Shown here: positions 15,036 through 24,086 of the stretch, one piece after another | How the letters are laid out: every line of letters begins with the position of its first letter | Position numbering within the stretch: the stretch's first letter is position 1 | Source: an uncultured Pirellulaceae bacterium | Lineage (GTDB): Bacteria; Planctomycetota; Planctomycetia; Pirellulales; Pirellulaceae | Direction: 5' to 3' | Assembly (NCBI GenBank): GCA_937929805.1 | Contig: CALFUT010000026.1 | Location: 1 to 62,552, forward strand | Length of the DNA stretch: 62,552 nt | The notes under the pieces: model-generated | Seen by the model: only the letters and a program-made list of their open reading frames with translations | The model's database searches: none | What the model was told of the DNA's origin: nothing | Translations under genes and position numbers: made by a program

Positions 15036-16949
15036 ATGAGTTTGCGTTTTTCTTTGGTCGTGCTGGTCTTATCATTGATGTTCCTGAACGTGGAAGATGT
15101 GTCCGCTCAGCAGACCAGTCTTTACCGCGAGGATTTCACAACGAACCAAGTGTTACGTTACAGCTTTGATTCGTTCGACGTTTCTAACAATCCGTCAGCC
15201 GTCTCGTTTTCGGCGTTAGGAGTCTCGGCGGACGTTCCCGCCAGTGCCAATTCTTTCGGTGGTTTGGGGGTCGATCCAACGATCCCTTTGGTTGACATCA
15301 CGGGGACGACATCGATTGAAGTTGTGGCTCGAGCTGAACCGGGGAACCAGAGCGATCTGGTGATCTCAATCCGCGAAGCCGAAAACAACGGGCAAGATTT
15401 GGGCGAATTTTTTTCCTACACCGTTCCAGCGAGCAACTTTCCCGTGGGGGGCGGTTTTGTCACGGTGTCCATTGATCCAGCTTCAGGTTTCAACGGTGAT
15501 CGTGTTGACGGTGTGCTCAACGGCTCACTCAACGATACCGGAATCCAGTCACCTTTCGACGGAACCAACGCTTTTCACTACACGGTCCAAAGCGTCGAGT
15601 TCTTTGGGTCTGGGCAGACTCCAGACACCGATGACGAATGTGTCGCTCCGGTTTCGATTCACGGTGCGCTAAGTGTTAACGGAACGAACATTGTCGATGA
15701 GGATGGCGATATCGTGCGGTTTGCGGGCAACAGCTTGTTTTGGTCCAACACCGGATTTGGGGCAGAGAAATATTACACCGCCAACGTGGTGCAGTGGCTT
15801 CAAGAGGATTGGAATTCGACGATCGTCAGAGCGGCCATGGGGGTAGACGAATTTGGTGGCTATCTGCAAGATCCTCAAGGGAACCTCGATCGCGTCACGA
15901 CGGTGGTAGATGCTGCGATCGCTAATGATATGTACGTTATCATCGATTGGCACTCCCATCACGCTGAAGATTTCGAATCGGCAGCCGTTCAGTTTTTTAC
16001 ACAGATGGCTCAGCAATACGGAAATACGCCTAACGTTATTTACGAAATCTACAACGAACCGATCACGCGGGACTGGTCCAACACGATCAAGCCTTATTCG
16101 GAGTCTGTGATTTCTGCGATTCGCGCTATTGATCCCGATAATTTGATCATCGTGGGGACCCCATTTTTCTCTCAGGATGTCGACGTGGTTTCGCAAGATC
16201 CCATCACCGGTTTCAATAATCTTGCTTACACGCTGCACTTTTACGCTGGGACGCATGGAAACAATCTCCGACAGCGAGCAAGAACGGCGATCCAAAATGG
16301 CCTTCCGCTGATGGTGACGGAGTGGGGCACAGTCAATGCAACTGGCGACGGGGCGGTCGATCGGACTTCCACGGAGGAATGGTTGGCATTCATGGCTGAG
16401 AATAATCTTTCTCATTTGAATTGGTCGGTCCACGACAAAGTCGAGGGAGCTTCCGTGCTTCGTCCGGGTGCCAGTCCTCAAGGCGGCTGGCCAGATTCTG
16501 ATTTGACAGAGTCAGGACTGTTTGTGCGAGGCATCGTGAGGGACTGGCACGTCTGTGTCGATCCTTCAACGTCAGTAATCGGAGATCACGATCTTGATGG
16601 CGTCGTTACATGTGCGGATATCGATGCGTACGCGGGCATGCTCGGGGCGTCGGCAGCTGTTGATGAAGGTCTCGATCTGGTGGCCGACGGAGTCATTGAT
16701 CTGGCCGATGTTGCGTTGCTGATCGAAAACTTAGTCGTTACCAGCAATGACCAAGTAGGGACAGCCTTCGGAGATATCAACTGCGATGGTCGAGTGGATG
16801 TTCTTGGCGATGCCTTTGGTTTGATCGCCAACTTGGGGACATCCTCCAACCGCTACCGCGATGGTGATCTCAATCTCGACGGCGTAGTCAACGTTTTGGG
16901 TGACGCATTTTTGCTGATCAGTAATCTTGGATATTCAAACGGACCTTAG
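15036..16949 (+). CDS. Secreted GH5 endoglucanase with dockerin-like repeats
   Basis: 637-residue secreted glycoside hydrolase. A signal peptide (MSLRFSLVVLVLSLMFLNVE, cleavage near VSAQ) is followed by a beta-rich module (about 25-200), perhaps carbohydrate-binding. The GH5 cellulase barrel (about 205-505) shows SIHGALSVNG, FAGNSLFWSNTGF, VIIDWHSHHAED, the acid/base Glu341 in IYEIYNEPI, HFYAGTHG and the nucleophile Glu429 in LMVTEWGT. The tail has three Asp-rich dockerin-like/EF-hand segments (GDHDLDGVVTCADI, GDINCDGRVDVLGDAF, GDLNLDGVVNVLGDAF). The start is ATG 15036 with GAGAGA upstream; the frame runs open back into the IS end, which is not coding. It hydrolyses beta-1,4-glucan or a similar polymer outside the cytoplasm. 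Confidence 0.9.
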   Translation: MSLRFSLVVLVLSLMFLNVEDVSAQQTSLYREDFTTNQVLRYSFDSFDVSNNPSAVSFSALGVSADVPASANSFGGLGVDPTIPLVDITGTTSIEVVARAEPGNQSDLVISIREAENNGQDLGEFFSYTVPASNFPVGGGFVTVSIDPASGFNGDRVDGVLNGSLNDTGIQSPFDGTNAFHYTVQSVEFFGSGQTPDTDDECVAPVSIHGALSVNGTNIVDEDGDIVRFAGNSLFWSNTGFGAEKYYTANVVQWLQEDWNSTIVRAAMGVDEFGGYLQDPQGNLDRVTTVVDAAIANDMYVIIDWHSHHAEDFESAAVQFFTQMAQQYGNTPNVIYEIYNEPITRDWSNTIKPYSESVISAIRAIDPDNLIIVGTPFFSQDVDVVSQDPITGFNNLAYTLHFYAGTHGNNLRQRARTAIQNGLPLMVTEWGTVNATGDGAVDRTSTEEWLAFMAENNLSHLNWSVHDKVEGASVLRPGASPQGGWPDSDLTESGLFVRGIVRDWHVCVDPSTSVIGDHDLDGVVTCADIDAYAGMLGASAAVDEGLDLVADGVIDLADVALLIENLVVTSNDQVGTAFGDINCDGRVDVLGDAFGLIANLGTSSNRYRDGDLNLDGVVNVLGDAFLLISNLGYSNGP

Positions 16950-17311
16950 TGGGCGATCGCGTGTTTTTCGATCGCTTAGTGCGCGTCATCGGGCACTGTA
17001 GCGCGTCCGGCGAGAAAAGGGATAGAAAAAAGCGGACGCAGCCAATCGTGTTGCGCCCGGCTTGTCCTTGGTTTGGATGCCAAAGAAATAGCTGTTGCAA
17101 GGCATGATGGATGGTCTTTTCGCCGCCTGAGAAACAATTTGTTGCCGTATGGAACCACAAAGCCTCACGCAACATTCAGGCTAGGCCTACCGCTGTTACG
17201 TTTCGTTCTGGCGATTGCCGATGAGTGAAACACAAGGAGAGTTGCCCCGGTCGCGCGAGTTCATCGTTTAAGAACCGTTGACTTTCGGCGCGGGGGCAGG
17301 CTGACCGAAGT
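16950..17311. other. Convergent intergenic region (362 bases)
   Basis: Lies between the stop of the GH5 gene and the stop of rsmA. No clear terminator stem with T tract, repeat or gene was identified. Confidence 0.35.
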
Positions 17312-18259
17312 TCAGGGAGCTTGATTTTCCATCACCGGTTTCTCAACACCGGTGACTTCGATCACTTTCTGACGAAAATGTTCGCATAGTTCCTGCAGTT
17401 GTTCGAGCGTCAGCTGTTCTGTCCGGGCGTCTGCCCCAAGATCCATCGCCTGCAGCACTTGATCCACGTGGGGTTTCTCCAGCTGCCGCTTAAAGGCGCT
17501 GACGGCGACTGATCGCATAAACTTGCGGCGGTGAAAGAACATCGCTCGGACGAAGGCGTAAAAGAAATCCACGTCAGGAAGCGCCGCCCGCTTCTCTGGG
17601 CGATGCTCAATATGAATGATCGCCGATTCGACCTTCGGGCGGGGCCAGAAAACCTTCGGTGACATGATGCGAACGATTTCACAATCGCACATGCTCTGCA
17701 TCCAAATGCTCAGCGAACCATAGTCCTTGCTGCCGGGTTTGGCGACGATGCGGTCGGCCAGTTCTTTCTGAATCGTTACCGTCATCGATGCCGGGACGAC
17801 TTCGCAACGAAGCAGGTTCGCGATGATCGGCGTCGCCACGTTGTAAGGCAGGTTCGCCGCCAGTTTGAAGACTCGGTTTTCGTCCACCGCTAGGTGCCGC
17901 TTGATCGCGTCGATGACCTCGGGGGCAAAGTTGTTCTTGTTCTTCAAGCAGTCTTGCTTGAGCATTTCGATGTTTTCGTACTCTTCCAGTTCTTCCCGAG
18001 CCATTTGGTGCAAGTATTGATCGATCTCGACCGTGATCACTTGAGCCGCTTCGTCAGCCAGCATGCCGGTTAGTGACCCCATCCCCGTTCCAATCTCTAG
18101 AACGACATCATTGGCGGTTAGCTTGGCGCTGCGAGCCAACAGCTGGATCAGATTCAGATCGATCAAAAAGTTCTGCCCGTGCCGCTTGTTCGGGTTCAAG
18201 CCCACTTCTTCGAAGCGACTGGAGAGGTAGGAGATCGTTTGTCGGTTTTGTTTGGCCAT
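17312..18259 (-). CDS. rsmA: 16S rRNA A1518/A1519 dimethyltransferase (KsgA/RsmA)
   Basis: 315-residue SAM-dependent rRNA dimethylase that modifies two adjacent adenines near the 3' end of 16S rRNA during small-subunit assembly. Hallmarks: GLNPNKRHGQNFLIDLNLI (N-terminal signature), motif I VLEIGTGMGSLTGML, motif II VITVEID, the catalytic motif IV NLPYNVATP, and VFWPRPKVESAI. FHRRKFMRSV near residue 240 is also typical. The C-terminal 20 residues are an extra tail. It starts MAKQNRQTIS with ATG at 18259 and no strong ribosome site. ribE lies 74 bases upstream in the same direction, so co-transcription is likely. Confidence 0.95.
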   Translation of the reverse strand: MAKQNRQTISYLSSRFEEVGLNPNKRHGQNFLIDLNLIQLLARSAKLTANDVVLEIGTGMGSLTGMLADEAAQVITVEIDQYLHQMAREELEEYENIEMLKQDCLKNKNNFAPEVIDAIKRHLAVDENRVFKLAANLPYNVATPIIANLLRCEVVPASMTVTIQKELADRIVAKPGSKDYGSLSIWMQSMCDCEIVRIMSPKVFWPRPKVESAIIHIEHRPEKRAALPDVDFFYAFVRAMFFHRRKFMRSVAVSAFKRQLEKPHVDQVLQAMDLGADARTEQLTLEQLQELCEHFRQKVIEVTGVEKPVMENQAP

Positions 18260-18333
18260 GGAAAAAGAGTGGGAGGTCGGAATTCGGAGGTCGGAATGTT
18301 GCGTCTTCGTAAACGGGACGTGTTTGATTTGGC

Positions 18334-18948
18334 TTACGGTTGGTCTTTGTGGGCCAACTGTGCCTGAACGTATTTGGCAAGGACATCGGTCTCGATATTG
18401 ACTTGGTCGCCAACTTGGCGATTGCCCAGCGTAGTCACGTCCAGCGTGTGAGGAATCAAGGCGACGCTAAAACGATCGGGTTCTACGCCGACGAGCGTCA
18501 AACTGATTCCATCGACGGTGACCGATCCCTTGGGAGCCATCTGTCGCGTCAGTTCAGACGGCACACGAAACCAGAACTCGGCCCATTCGCCATCGTCATT
18601 TCGTTCGTCAACGGTTCCGAGTGCATCCACGTGCCCCGAAACGTAGTGACCACCCATTCGCTGCCCGATCTGAAGCGATCGCTCTAAATTGACGTGGCTT
18701 TCTACCTCAAGTTGACCAAGATTGGTCCGGCTAAGCGTTTCCGAGCCCGCTTGAAAGGTGAGCAACGTTTTGTCGATGGCGACCACAGTCAGGCAGCACC
18801 CGTTGATGGCGATGCTGTCGCCAATCGAAACATCCTCTGACACCAGCGGGGCTTCGATGGAAAGATCGCAAGCACTATCGGACATTTTAAGTTGCCGAAC
18901 CGTGCCTTTTTCTTCGATGAGTCCGGTAAACAAAATCGGGCCGTTCAT
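18334..18948 (-). CDS. ribE: Riboflavin synthase, alpha chain
   Basis: 204 residues, the normal size. The enzyme converts two 6,7-dimethyl-8-ribityllumazine molecules into riboflavin and a pyrimidine. Two tandem lumazine-binding repeats are visible: FTGLIEEKGTVRQL (about 7-20) with SIAINGCCLTVV (45-56), and HYVSGHVDALGTV (about 101-113) with GSVTVDGISLTLV. MGGHYVSGHVD and SVTVDGISLT are diagnostic. The N-terminus has four residues (MNGP) before the usual Ile-Leu-Phe-Thr-Gly start, so an internal initiation is possible but no better ribosome site is seen. Other rib genes are not in the window. Confidence 0.94.
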   Translation of the reverse strand: MNGPILFTGLIEEKGTVRQLKMSDSACDLSIEAPLVSEDVSIGDSIAINGCCLTVVAIDKTLLTFQAGSETLSRTNLGQLEVESHVNLERSLQIGQRMGGHYVSGHVDALGTVDERNDDGEWAEFWFRVPSELTRQMAPKGSVTVDGISLTLVGVEPDRFSVALIPHTLDVTTLGNRQVGDQVNIETDVLAKYVQAQLAHKDQP

Positions 18949-19221
18949 GAACAGGAAATGGGAGCTTGGGGTTCAGTTAGAACCTGAAAATAAGTGCGCT
19001 AACCTAATCATTAAGTGCCTTCAAAAAAGGCTCTTCGTTGTGACTACTCAAATTGTAAGCGATTGCCGGGCGACTAAGCAGGCGTCGTGCTGAGGCAAGT
19101 GGCAGAATTAAACTCGCCGACAATTCAGGCGACCCCGCCGAGGTTTTAGAATCTCTCGCGTTGGGTTCAAAACTGACTCGTGCCATAAACCGCAAAACCA
19201 GCGAGGCCAACACCTTCCCAA

Positions 19222-19401
19222 CTAGTTGGACAGCGCCAGTTTTGCAATTTCACCGTTGTTTTTGCCGCAGTGTGTCGTCGGGAGGGCGAGGCTCCGTCCG
19301 AGCCGCGCGGAGCAAAAAAGCTCAACCATCCACATGGGGCGGACGGAGCCTTCCCCTCCCAACATCGGTTCCATTCATCGAAAGTGGCGCTGTCCAACTA
19401 G
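19222..19401. repeat. 180-bp inverted-repeat element (MITE-like) with a nested palindrome
   Basis: Outer perfect 17-bp inverted repeats CTAGTTGGACAGCGCCA (19222-19238) and their complement (19385-19401) flank a second palindromic element at 19280-19360. No coding capacity and no clear target duplication. It looks like a non-autonomous mobile element, or one repeat inserted into another. Confidence 0.7.
19280..19360 (-). repeat. 80-bp interspersed palindromic repeat, copy 1
   Basis: Ends GGGAGGGCGAGGCTCCGTCC and the near-complement GGACGGAGCCTTCCCCTCCC. In reverse complement it aligns over its whole length with 28518-28597, and more weakly with 52438-52517. A REP-like family dispersed in this genome. 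Confidence 0.75.
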
Positions 19402-19453
19402 GGAGCGAGGGCTTGCCCCGAAACTGCCGTCGTAGGCAGGAGATAGAAGACAG

Positions 19454-19525
19454 AAACGCAGAGCCGCTGAGTACGCAGAGTTCCCACTCGCGCACCGTCT
19501 CTGCGCTCTCAGCGGCTCCGCGTTT
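19454..19525. repeat. Second inverted repeat (27-bp arms)
   Basis: Arms at 19454-19480 and 19499-19525 pair at 24 of 27 positions (core AGCCGCTGAG / CTCAGCGGCT), with an 18-base loop. No T tract and no coding. The gap 18949-19777 holds only this and the element just upstream. Confidence 0.65.
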
Positions 19526-19777
19526 AAAAAGCGCTTCCCCAGAGCATGGCTACGTGCTTACGCTCGGGCGCACTGCTCGCGTTGAAGAGGTGGAAGACGA
19601 TGGCGACTCGCTGATCGAAACATCGTCGGTTACCATCGGTTTCATGGCGACCCGAAACCGTCCACGTTACTATGATCGCGGCTGACAATTCTGACGAAGG
19701 GGTTGTTCGGGAACGTCGACACATAAAATGCCGCGGCAATTGCAACCCCGCAGCGCCGCGCACGAAAAGGATACAAA

Positions 19778-20080
19778 ATGATCGTCTTGGCCGGTACGCT
19801 ACGAATTCTGAACCGTGACCGTGAGAAAGTTTTGCGAACGCTAAAAACGCTGGTCACAGCCTCAAAGGCGGAAGTCAATGGACCGACTGCGTATCACTTC
19901 GGTGTCGACATCGAAGACGAGAACTTGATTCACGTCTATGAAGAGTGGGATCAGGTAGAACATCTGAAAGCTCATGGGCAGCGGGATCACATGCGCGTGT
20001 ATCGCTCCCTTCGCACCGACAACAAGATCGAGGTGGTTCGGTTCAGCCGTTGGCGAGCAGAAGAATTGGGCGAGTTTTAG
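19778..20080 (+). CDS. Antibiotic biosynthesis monooxygenase (ABM) domain protein
   Basis: 100-residue small dimeric alpha-beta barrel protein of the ABM/YgiN type. Recognised by MIVLAGTLRILNRDREKVLR, ASKAEVNGPTAYHFGVDIEDE and the typical LIHVYEEWDQVEHLKAHGQ followed by DHMRVYR. Members are cofactor-free monooxygenases or act on quinones; many have no known substrate, and the sequence does not settle it. The start at ATG 19778 has AAGGA 7 bases upstream. The next gene on the same strand starts 287 bases later, so it is probably expressed alone. Confidence 0.82.
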   Translation: MIVLAGTLRILNRDREKVLRTLKTLVTASKAEVNGPTAYHFGVDIEDENLIHVYEEWDQVEHLKAHGQRDHMRVYRSLRTDNKIEVVRFSRWRAEELGEF

Positions 20081-20367
20081 AGAGCTCGACTTCAGGACTG
20101 GTCCGTATTGAGGAGCTTGCCCTCGTGGGGTTGAATTGTTCGTCCCCGGCCAACCGCAGTATGATTTTCCGCATTTTCGCTACGATGCTCACCTCGACGG
20201 GACCGTTTATCCTGAACCAATCGAGTAGACATCACGAAAACCACAAAGCTCCAAAACAGGTAGTAGTTTTGCAGAAACATTTGCCACTTTTTGCGCACTA
20301 CTTTTTGCGCACCAATTCGTGTCATCCACGCGTCACTCTGTTTAGCAGACTTTGCTCAGGTCGATTC

Positions 20368-21186
20368 ATGTCGCTGTTTACCAAAATCAAAAAAGCCAAA
20401 GCCCAAGGGTACTATCGCACCTTCGAACTGTTATTTTGTCGGTTTGTGCCGCCGTGGATTTTTCGATACTCAAAAGGCGACATCTACGATTTTGACTTTG
20501 AGAAACTCAAATCTGTTGCCGACTCTTTAAGCTCGGAAGCATCCAACAGCCTTGTCACCAAATGCCTAGAAGGCACCACCGGCAGTGAACAACCGGACGA
20601 TGATGAGCGCATGCGATTGCGTGATTTCACCTACAGTTGTGTTCCACTAGAATCGACCGCGAATGATTTGGCGTACGCAATCTACGATGCCAACGAGCCA
20701 TCAAAGCTGCTGGGTGGCGTTTGGATCGCTCTGGATAGTTTCAGTGAAGACAATCTTGGACTCGAATTTCAATTTGGCAAGAATCAAGCTTGGTTGTATT
20801 GTGCATTCGTTGCCCCAAGTGCACGCGGGCGCGGGGTGTACAAAAAACTTGTTTCGTTTGTCGCCAGTGATCTCGAGCAACGAGGCTATTCCCAGCTGTT
20901 GGCGATCATTCAACCATGGAATCGAATTTCACGGATGATGCATCAAAAACCAAGTCAAGGAATCATCGGAACACTGTCATCCATTCGCGTCTTCGGATGG
21001 GCTTGGATTTCCCACCGCGGAAACCTGAAAGTGGACAAACGTTTGGTAACCAATGTGAAGGCGAGGCCAGCAAACATCGCGATTGGCAAACTGGGTTATC
21101 CATCAGTTGCAAACACAAGCGGCAAGGCAGCTTTCAACCATTCTTCGCGTGTATCGCCCACAACCTCGAAACATCCAGCAACGTAA
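20368..21186 (+). CDS. GNAT-family acetyltransferase
   Basis: 272 residues. The C-terminal half has the GNAT fold: LLGGVWIALDSFSEDN, then QAWLYCAFVAPSARGRGVYK containing the acetyl-CoA loop ARGRGVY, and QRGYSQLLAIIQPWNRIS. The N-terminal 100 residues (start MSLFTKIKKAKAQGYYRTFE) contain a hydrophobic aromatic patch (LLFCRFVPPWIFRYSKGDIY) and are not recognised; similar N-termini occur in acetyltransferases near polysaccharide genes. The last 40 residues are low-complexity Ser/Thr/Lys. The frame is open far upstream, but ATG 20368 with a CAGG element before it gives a sensible protein. Substrate unknown. Confidence 0.75.
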   Translation: MSLFTKIKKAKAQGYYRTFELLFCRFVPPWIFRYSKGDIYDFDFEKLKSVADSLSSEASNSLVTKCLEGTTGSEQPDDDERMRLRDFTYSCVPLESTANDLAYAIYDANEPSKLLGGVWIALDSFSEDNLGLEFQFGKNQAWLYCAFVAPSARGRGVYKKLVSFVASDLEQRGYSQLLAIIQPWNRISRMMHQKPSQGIIGTLSSIRVFGWAWISHRGNLKVDKRLVTNVKARPANIAIGKLGYPSVANTSGKAAFNHSSRVSPTTSKHPAT

Positions 21187-21317
21187 TTCCGCGACAAACC
21201 ATTTTCGACGCTAAGAATCGGACGGAGCCAATTTCCGGCCGCCGTTTTGGATAACCACCAGTTGGCCCAACGTTCCACGATCATCTGCTTCCATGGACCG
21301 CTTGCTTCGAAAGCACT

Positions 21318-24086
21318 TCAGTCCCGCAGCGTTACTCGTTCGAGGTGCTTTTCCGCGAGCCAAGCAGACTCTCCATTTGGCAGTTCGATCCGTACCCATC
21401 GCTGCCGCTCGTTGGACACGTTGACTGCGATCCCGGCACTCGATTCGACCTTGGTCAAAACAGGGAACTCATCCCCATCCCCACTGCGAAGCTCGATCGC
21501 GTCGGAAGTCACAATGGCGAGGTTACTATAGCTTGAGCCGCTCAAAAACAAAGCCAGCCCACTGGTGACCATCAACAACAGCGGCACCACCGCCAAGCCG
21601 ATCGCTCGCACGCGAGGTTTAACAATTTTCAGAGCAACTAGACCCCAGAACAAAAAAGACGCAACAGCAAACATCACAACCACGGTGTTCCAGCCGATCA
21701 CGTTGAGCCCCGACAACAGTAGCCGTTTCAAACCATCGTACGACAATAGGTTTCGGCTTTCTGGGTTATCCGAAAGCCCGCCCAGTTCTTCTTGCTTGCT
21801 CAAAAGGCTTAGGTTCTTTCTCGCTTTTTGCATCGTCGGATTTAACCACAAGGACCGGTGGTAGTTGACGATCGCCAAGGCCGGATCTCCACTTTGATAA
21901 CAAGCGTTCCCAAGATTGAAAAACAGCTTGCTGTTTCGAACTCCTTGATCAACAAGCTGCTGATACAATCCAGCCGCATTTCGAAACTGGTCACGTGACT
22001 TCGCAGCATCCGATTGAGCGAGATCACTTGCCTCCTGATAAGCTTTGTTCGCCTTCGTTAGTACCGAAACGAGCGAGTGCTGCTCTGCAGCACCCGCCTG
22101 AGCCAAATTCAGGCCGGTGATCGCCAGAAACAAGGACATTGTTGTCAAGTTACGATTTCCTGCGTTACGACTCCGCTTTCCAAACGTGCGATGGTCGCGA
22201 GATGCTTGCTGAATATCTGAGATCATTTGGTGACAATCAGTTTTTAGCTGATCCAGCGAAGAAACCGACTCAGAATCAGACAAAGACGCTGCGGGCTGAT
22301 CGATTCGCCGAATCTTGTGGAACAACGACTCCAACGCGTTCGCCGTCGCGTAGTCGCCATTGCCTCTTAGTTGACCGACCGCATGCTCGTCCGTTTGGCA
22401 TGGCGACTTAGTCAAGCTGGCAACGAAGCTTCGCAATGCAGCCGAAAGTTCATTGGCAGAACTCGCATCCTGAATCGCTTGCGTGGCCTGAGCGAAAGGC
22501 GACTGAAATCGGCCGAGAACGACCGGCAGGGAAAATGCAAGCTTCCCGGCCAGCAAAATCAGCCAGCCGATCGCAGGAACGATCGCGTAGTAAACCCAAT
22601 TAGCTCTCGCCGAGCCACTCTCTTGCCTCAAAACGTCTTTCGAAAAGTCATTTTGCAGAGAAAGAGTCAAAGCGGTTGCGTTTGTGGCGTTTTCTTGCCC
22701 GTCATCCAGAGAGTCATCTCCCTGAGTCACGTTGCTGACAACGGAGTCGAGCTGAAACGTCTCCGCCTTTTCCACGTTGATCGAAATTGGCTGTGAGTAA
22801 ACGGTGGCATACGCCTTCTCGTCTGGATCGAAAAAGCTAAACGGGATCTCGGGAATTTGGGTCACGCCTTCAGAACGTGGGCGGATCGTTGTCACAAAGA
22901 ACTTCGTTTCGTCCTGCACGAAGCCCGCCAGCGATTGGTTAGACACTTGAAACTCGTTCGCGAGGCTCTCGATTTTGTGCAGCGGCGGAGCTTGAACAAG
23001 CTCCATCGGTCCATCACCGGTGATGCCTAAACGTAGTGTGATCGGATCTCCTGCCGCGACACTCTTTGGCTCTGCTTCGGCAACCATTTGATATCGTCCA
23101 ACCGCCCCGCGGTAATGAACAGGTTGGCCGGAAGTGGGCACTGCTAAAACTTTCGTCGAGTTCACTTTGGCGACCGCGGACACGGGGCGTGAATCGGTGA
23201 TCGCCAAGCGTTGCCCAAACGGGCTGCCGCCAAATGCGCTACCACCAAACATGCTGCCAAAAGGACTGTTTCGAACACCCAAAGAAATTGGGTAGTTGAC
23301 AATGATCTGCAAATCACTGGCATCGATTTTTCCGGGCTTCGTTGGGTACACCGTGCCTTCAATCTCATACAGGTAGTATTCACGACTTTGGCCATCGTGG
23401 TTTTCTCGCAGCACCGACTTGCCGCTTGGACGTTGCCGGTTATCGGCAAGTTCCTGCAACCGGTCTCGGAAAGTGCCCCAAGAAGTTTCCTCCGAAAGCA
23501 TTTGCCACATGTGGGATTCAGTCAGTTTGATCTTATTATCGCGATCAGCAAAAGGCTTAATCACAATCTTCAACGTCAAATCAAGTGGTTCGCCAACGAA
23601 GACCGCTTCTTTCTTGCCTTCGACTTCAACAAACAAAAGGTCTCCGGTTTCGCTTTGAGTAGCCACAAAGCTGATTGAGCGAGTCCGCTTGGTTTCACCA
23701 TCGACTTTAATTTCTAGTGCTGGGATCTGGAACTTCCCTTCACGACGAGGAGTGATCAGATACTGCTGCGTAACACTTCTGTTTTCGCTTCGACGCCCGT
23801 TAACGATCATGATTTGAGAAGACTGCGAAGGACTGCCTGCACTGCGGACGTCGCAACCATCGATTTCAAATTCGTCCGGTAGCGAGTACTTTTTTGCGTT
23901 TCGAACTTGAACCTGCAAGACAATCGGCGAACCAACCCAAGCTTCGCGCGATGAAATTTGTGTGCTTACTTCTTGAGCGTAAATCGTCCCACACCAAGCC
24001 AAGCAGGCTACAGCCAGCACCGCAAAAAACAGGCTACGCTTCATTACGATCTTCGGAACGGTTTTCATGTAATGGTCGTTAAGCAC
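21318..24086 (-). CDS. BatD-BatE fusion protein
   Basis: 922-residue envelope protein that joins two Bat (Bacteroides aerotolerance) components. After a signal peptide (MKRSLFFAVLAVACLAWCGT... to YAQ), residues about 40-470 match BatD: AWVGSPIVLQVQVRNAKKY, QQYLITPRREGKFQIPALEI, YYLYEIEGTVYPTKPGKI. A helix follows (WVYYAIVPAIGWLILLAGKL). The second part is BatE-like: a TPR pair (FFNLGNACYQSGDPALAIVN), helices (VVVMFAVASFLFWGLVALKI; GLAVVPLLLMVTSGLALFL) and a C-terminal SH3-like domain (AIELRSGDGDEFPVL ... ESAWLAEKHLERV). GTG 24086 directly follows the previous stop and has AGGA upstream; ATG 24068 is the alternative. Last gene of the moxR-bat operon. Confidence 0.82.
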   Translation of the reverse strand: MLNDHYMKTVPKIVMKRSLFFAVLAVACLAWCGTIYAQEVSTQISSREAWVGSPIVLQVQVRNAKKYSLPDEFEIDGCDVRSAGSPSQSSQIMIVNGRRSENRSVTQQYLITPRREGKFQIPALEIKVDGETKRTRSISFVATQSETGDLLFVEVEGKKEAVFVGEPLDLTLKIVIKPFADRDNKIKLTESHMWQMLSEETSWGTFRDRLQELADNRQRPSGKSVLRENHDGQSREYYLYEIEGTVYPTKPGKIDASDLQIIVNYPISLGVRNSPFGSMFGGSAFGGSPFGQRLAITDSRPVSAVAKVNSTKVLAVPTSGQPVHYRGAVGRYQMVAEAEPKSVAAGDPITLRLGITGDGPMELVQAPPLHKIESLANEFQVSNQSLAGFVQDETKFFVTTIRPRSEGVTQIPEIPFSFFDPDEKAYATVYSQPISINVEKAETFQLDSVVSNVTQGDDSLDDGQENATNATALTLSLQNDFSKDVLRQESGSARANWVYYAIVPAIGWLILLAGKLAFSLPVVLGRFQSPFAQATQAIQDASSANELSAALRSFVASLTKSPCQTDEHAVGQLRGNGDYATANALESLFHKIRRIDQPAASLSDSESVSSLDQLKTDCHQMISDIQQASRDHRTFGKRSRNAGNRNLTTMSLFLAITGLNLAQAGAAEQHSLVSVLTKANKAYQEASDLAQSDAAKSRDQFRNAAGLYQQLVDQGVRNSKLFFNLGNACYQSGDPALAIVNYHRSLWLNPTMQKARKNLSLLSKQEELGGLSDNPESRNLLSYDGLKRLLLSGLNVIGWNTVVVMFAVASFLFWGLVALKIVKPRVRAIGLAVVPLLLMVTSGLALFLSGSSYSNLAIVTSDAIELRSGDGDEFPVLTKVESSAGIAVNVSNERQRWVRIELPNGESAWLAEKHLERVTLRD

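Noticed and set aside
19945-20367. Upstream extension of the GNAT frame at 20368
   Set aside because: Overlaps the ABM gene and has no start signal; the protein begins sensibly at ATG 20368.
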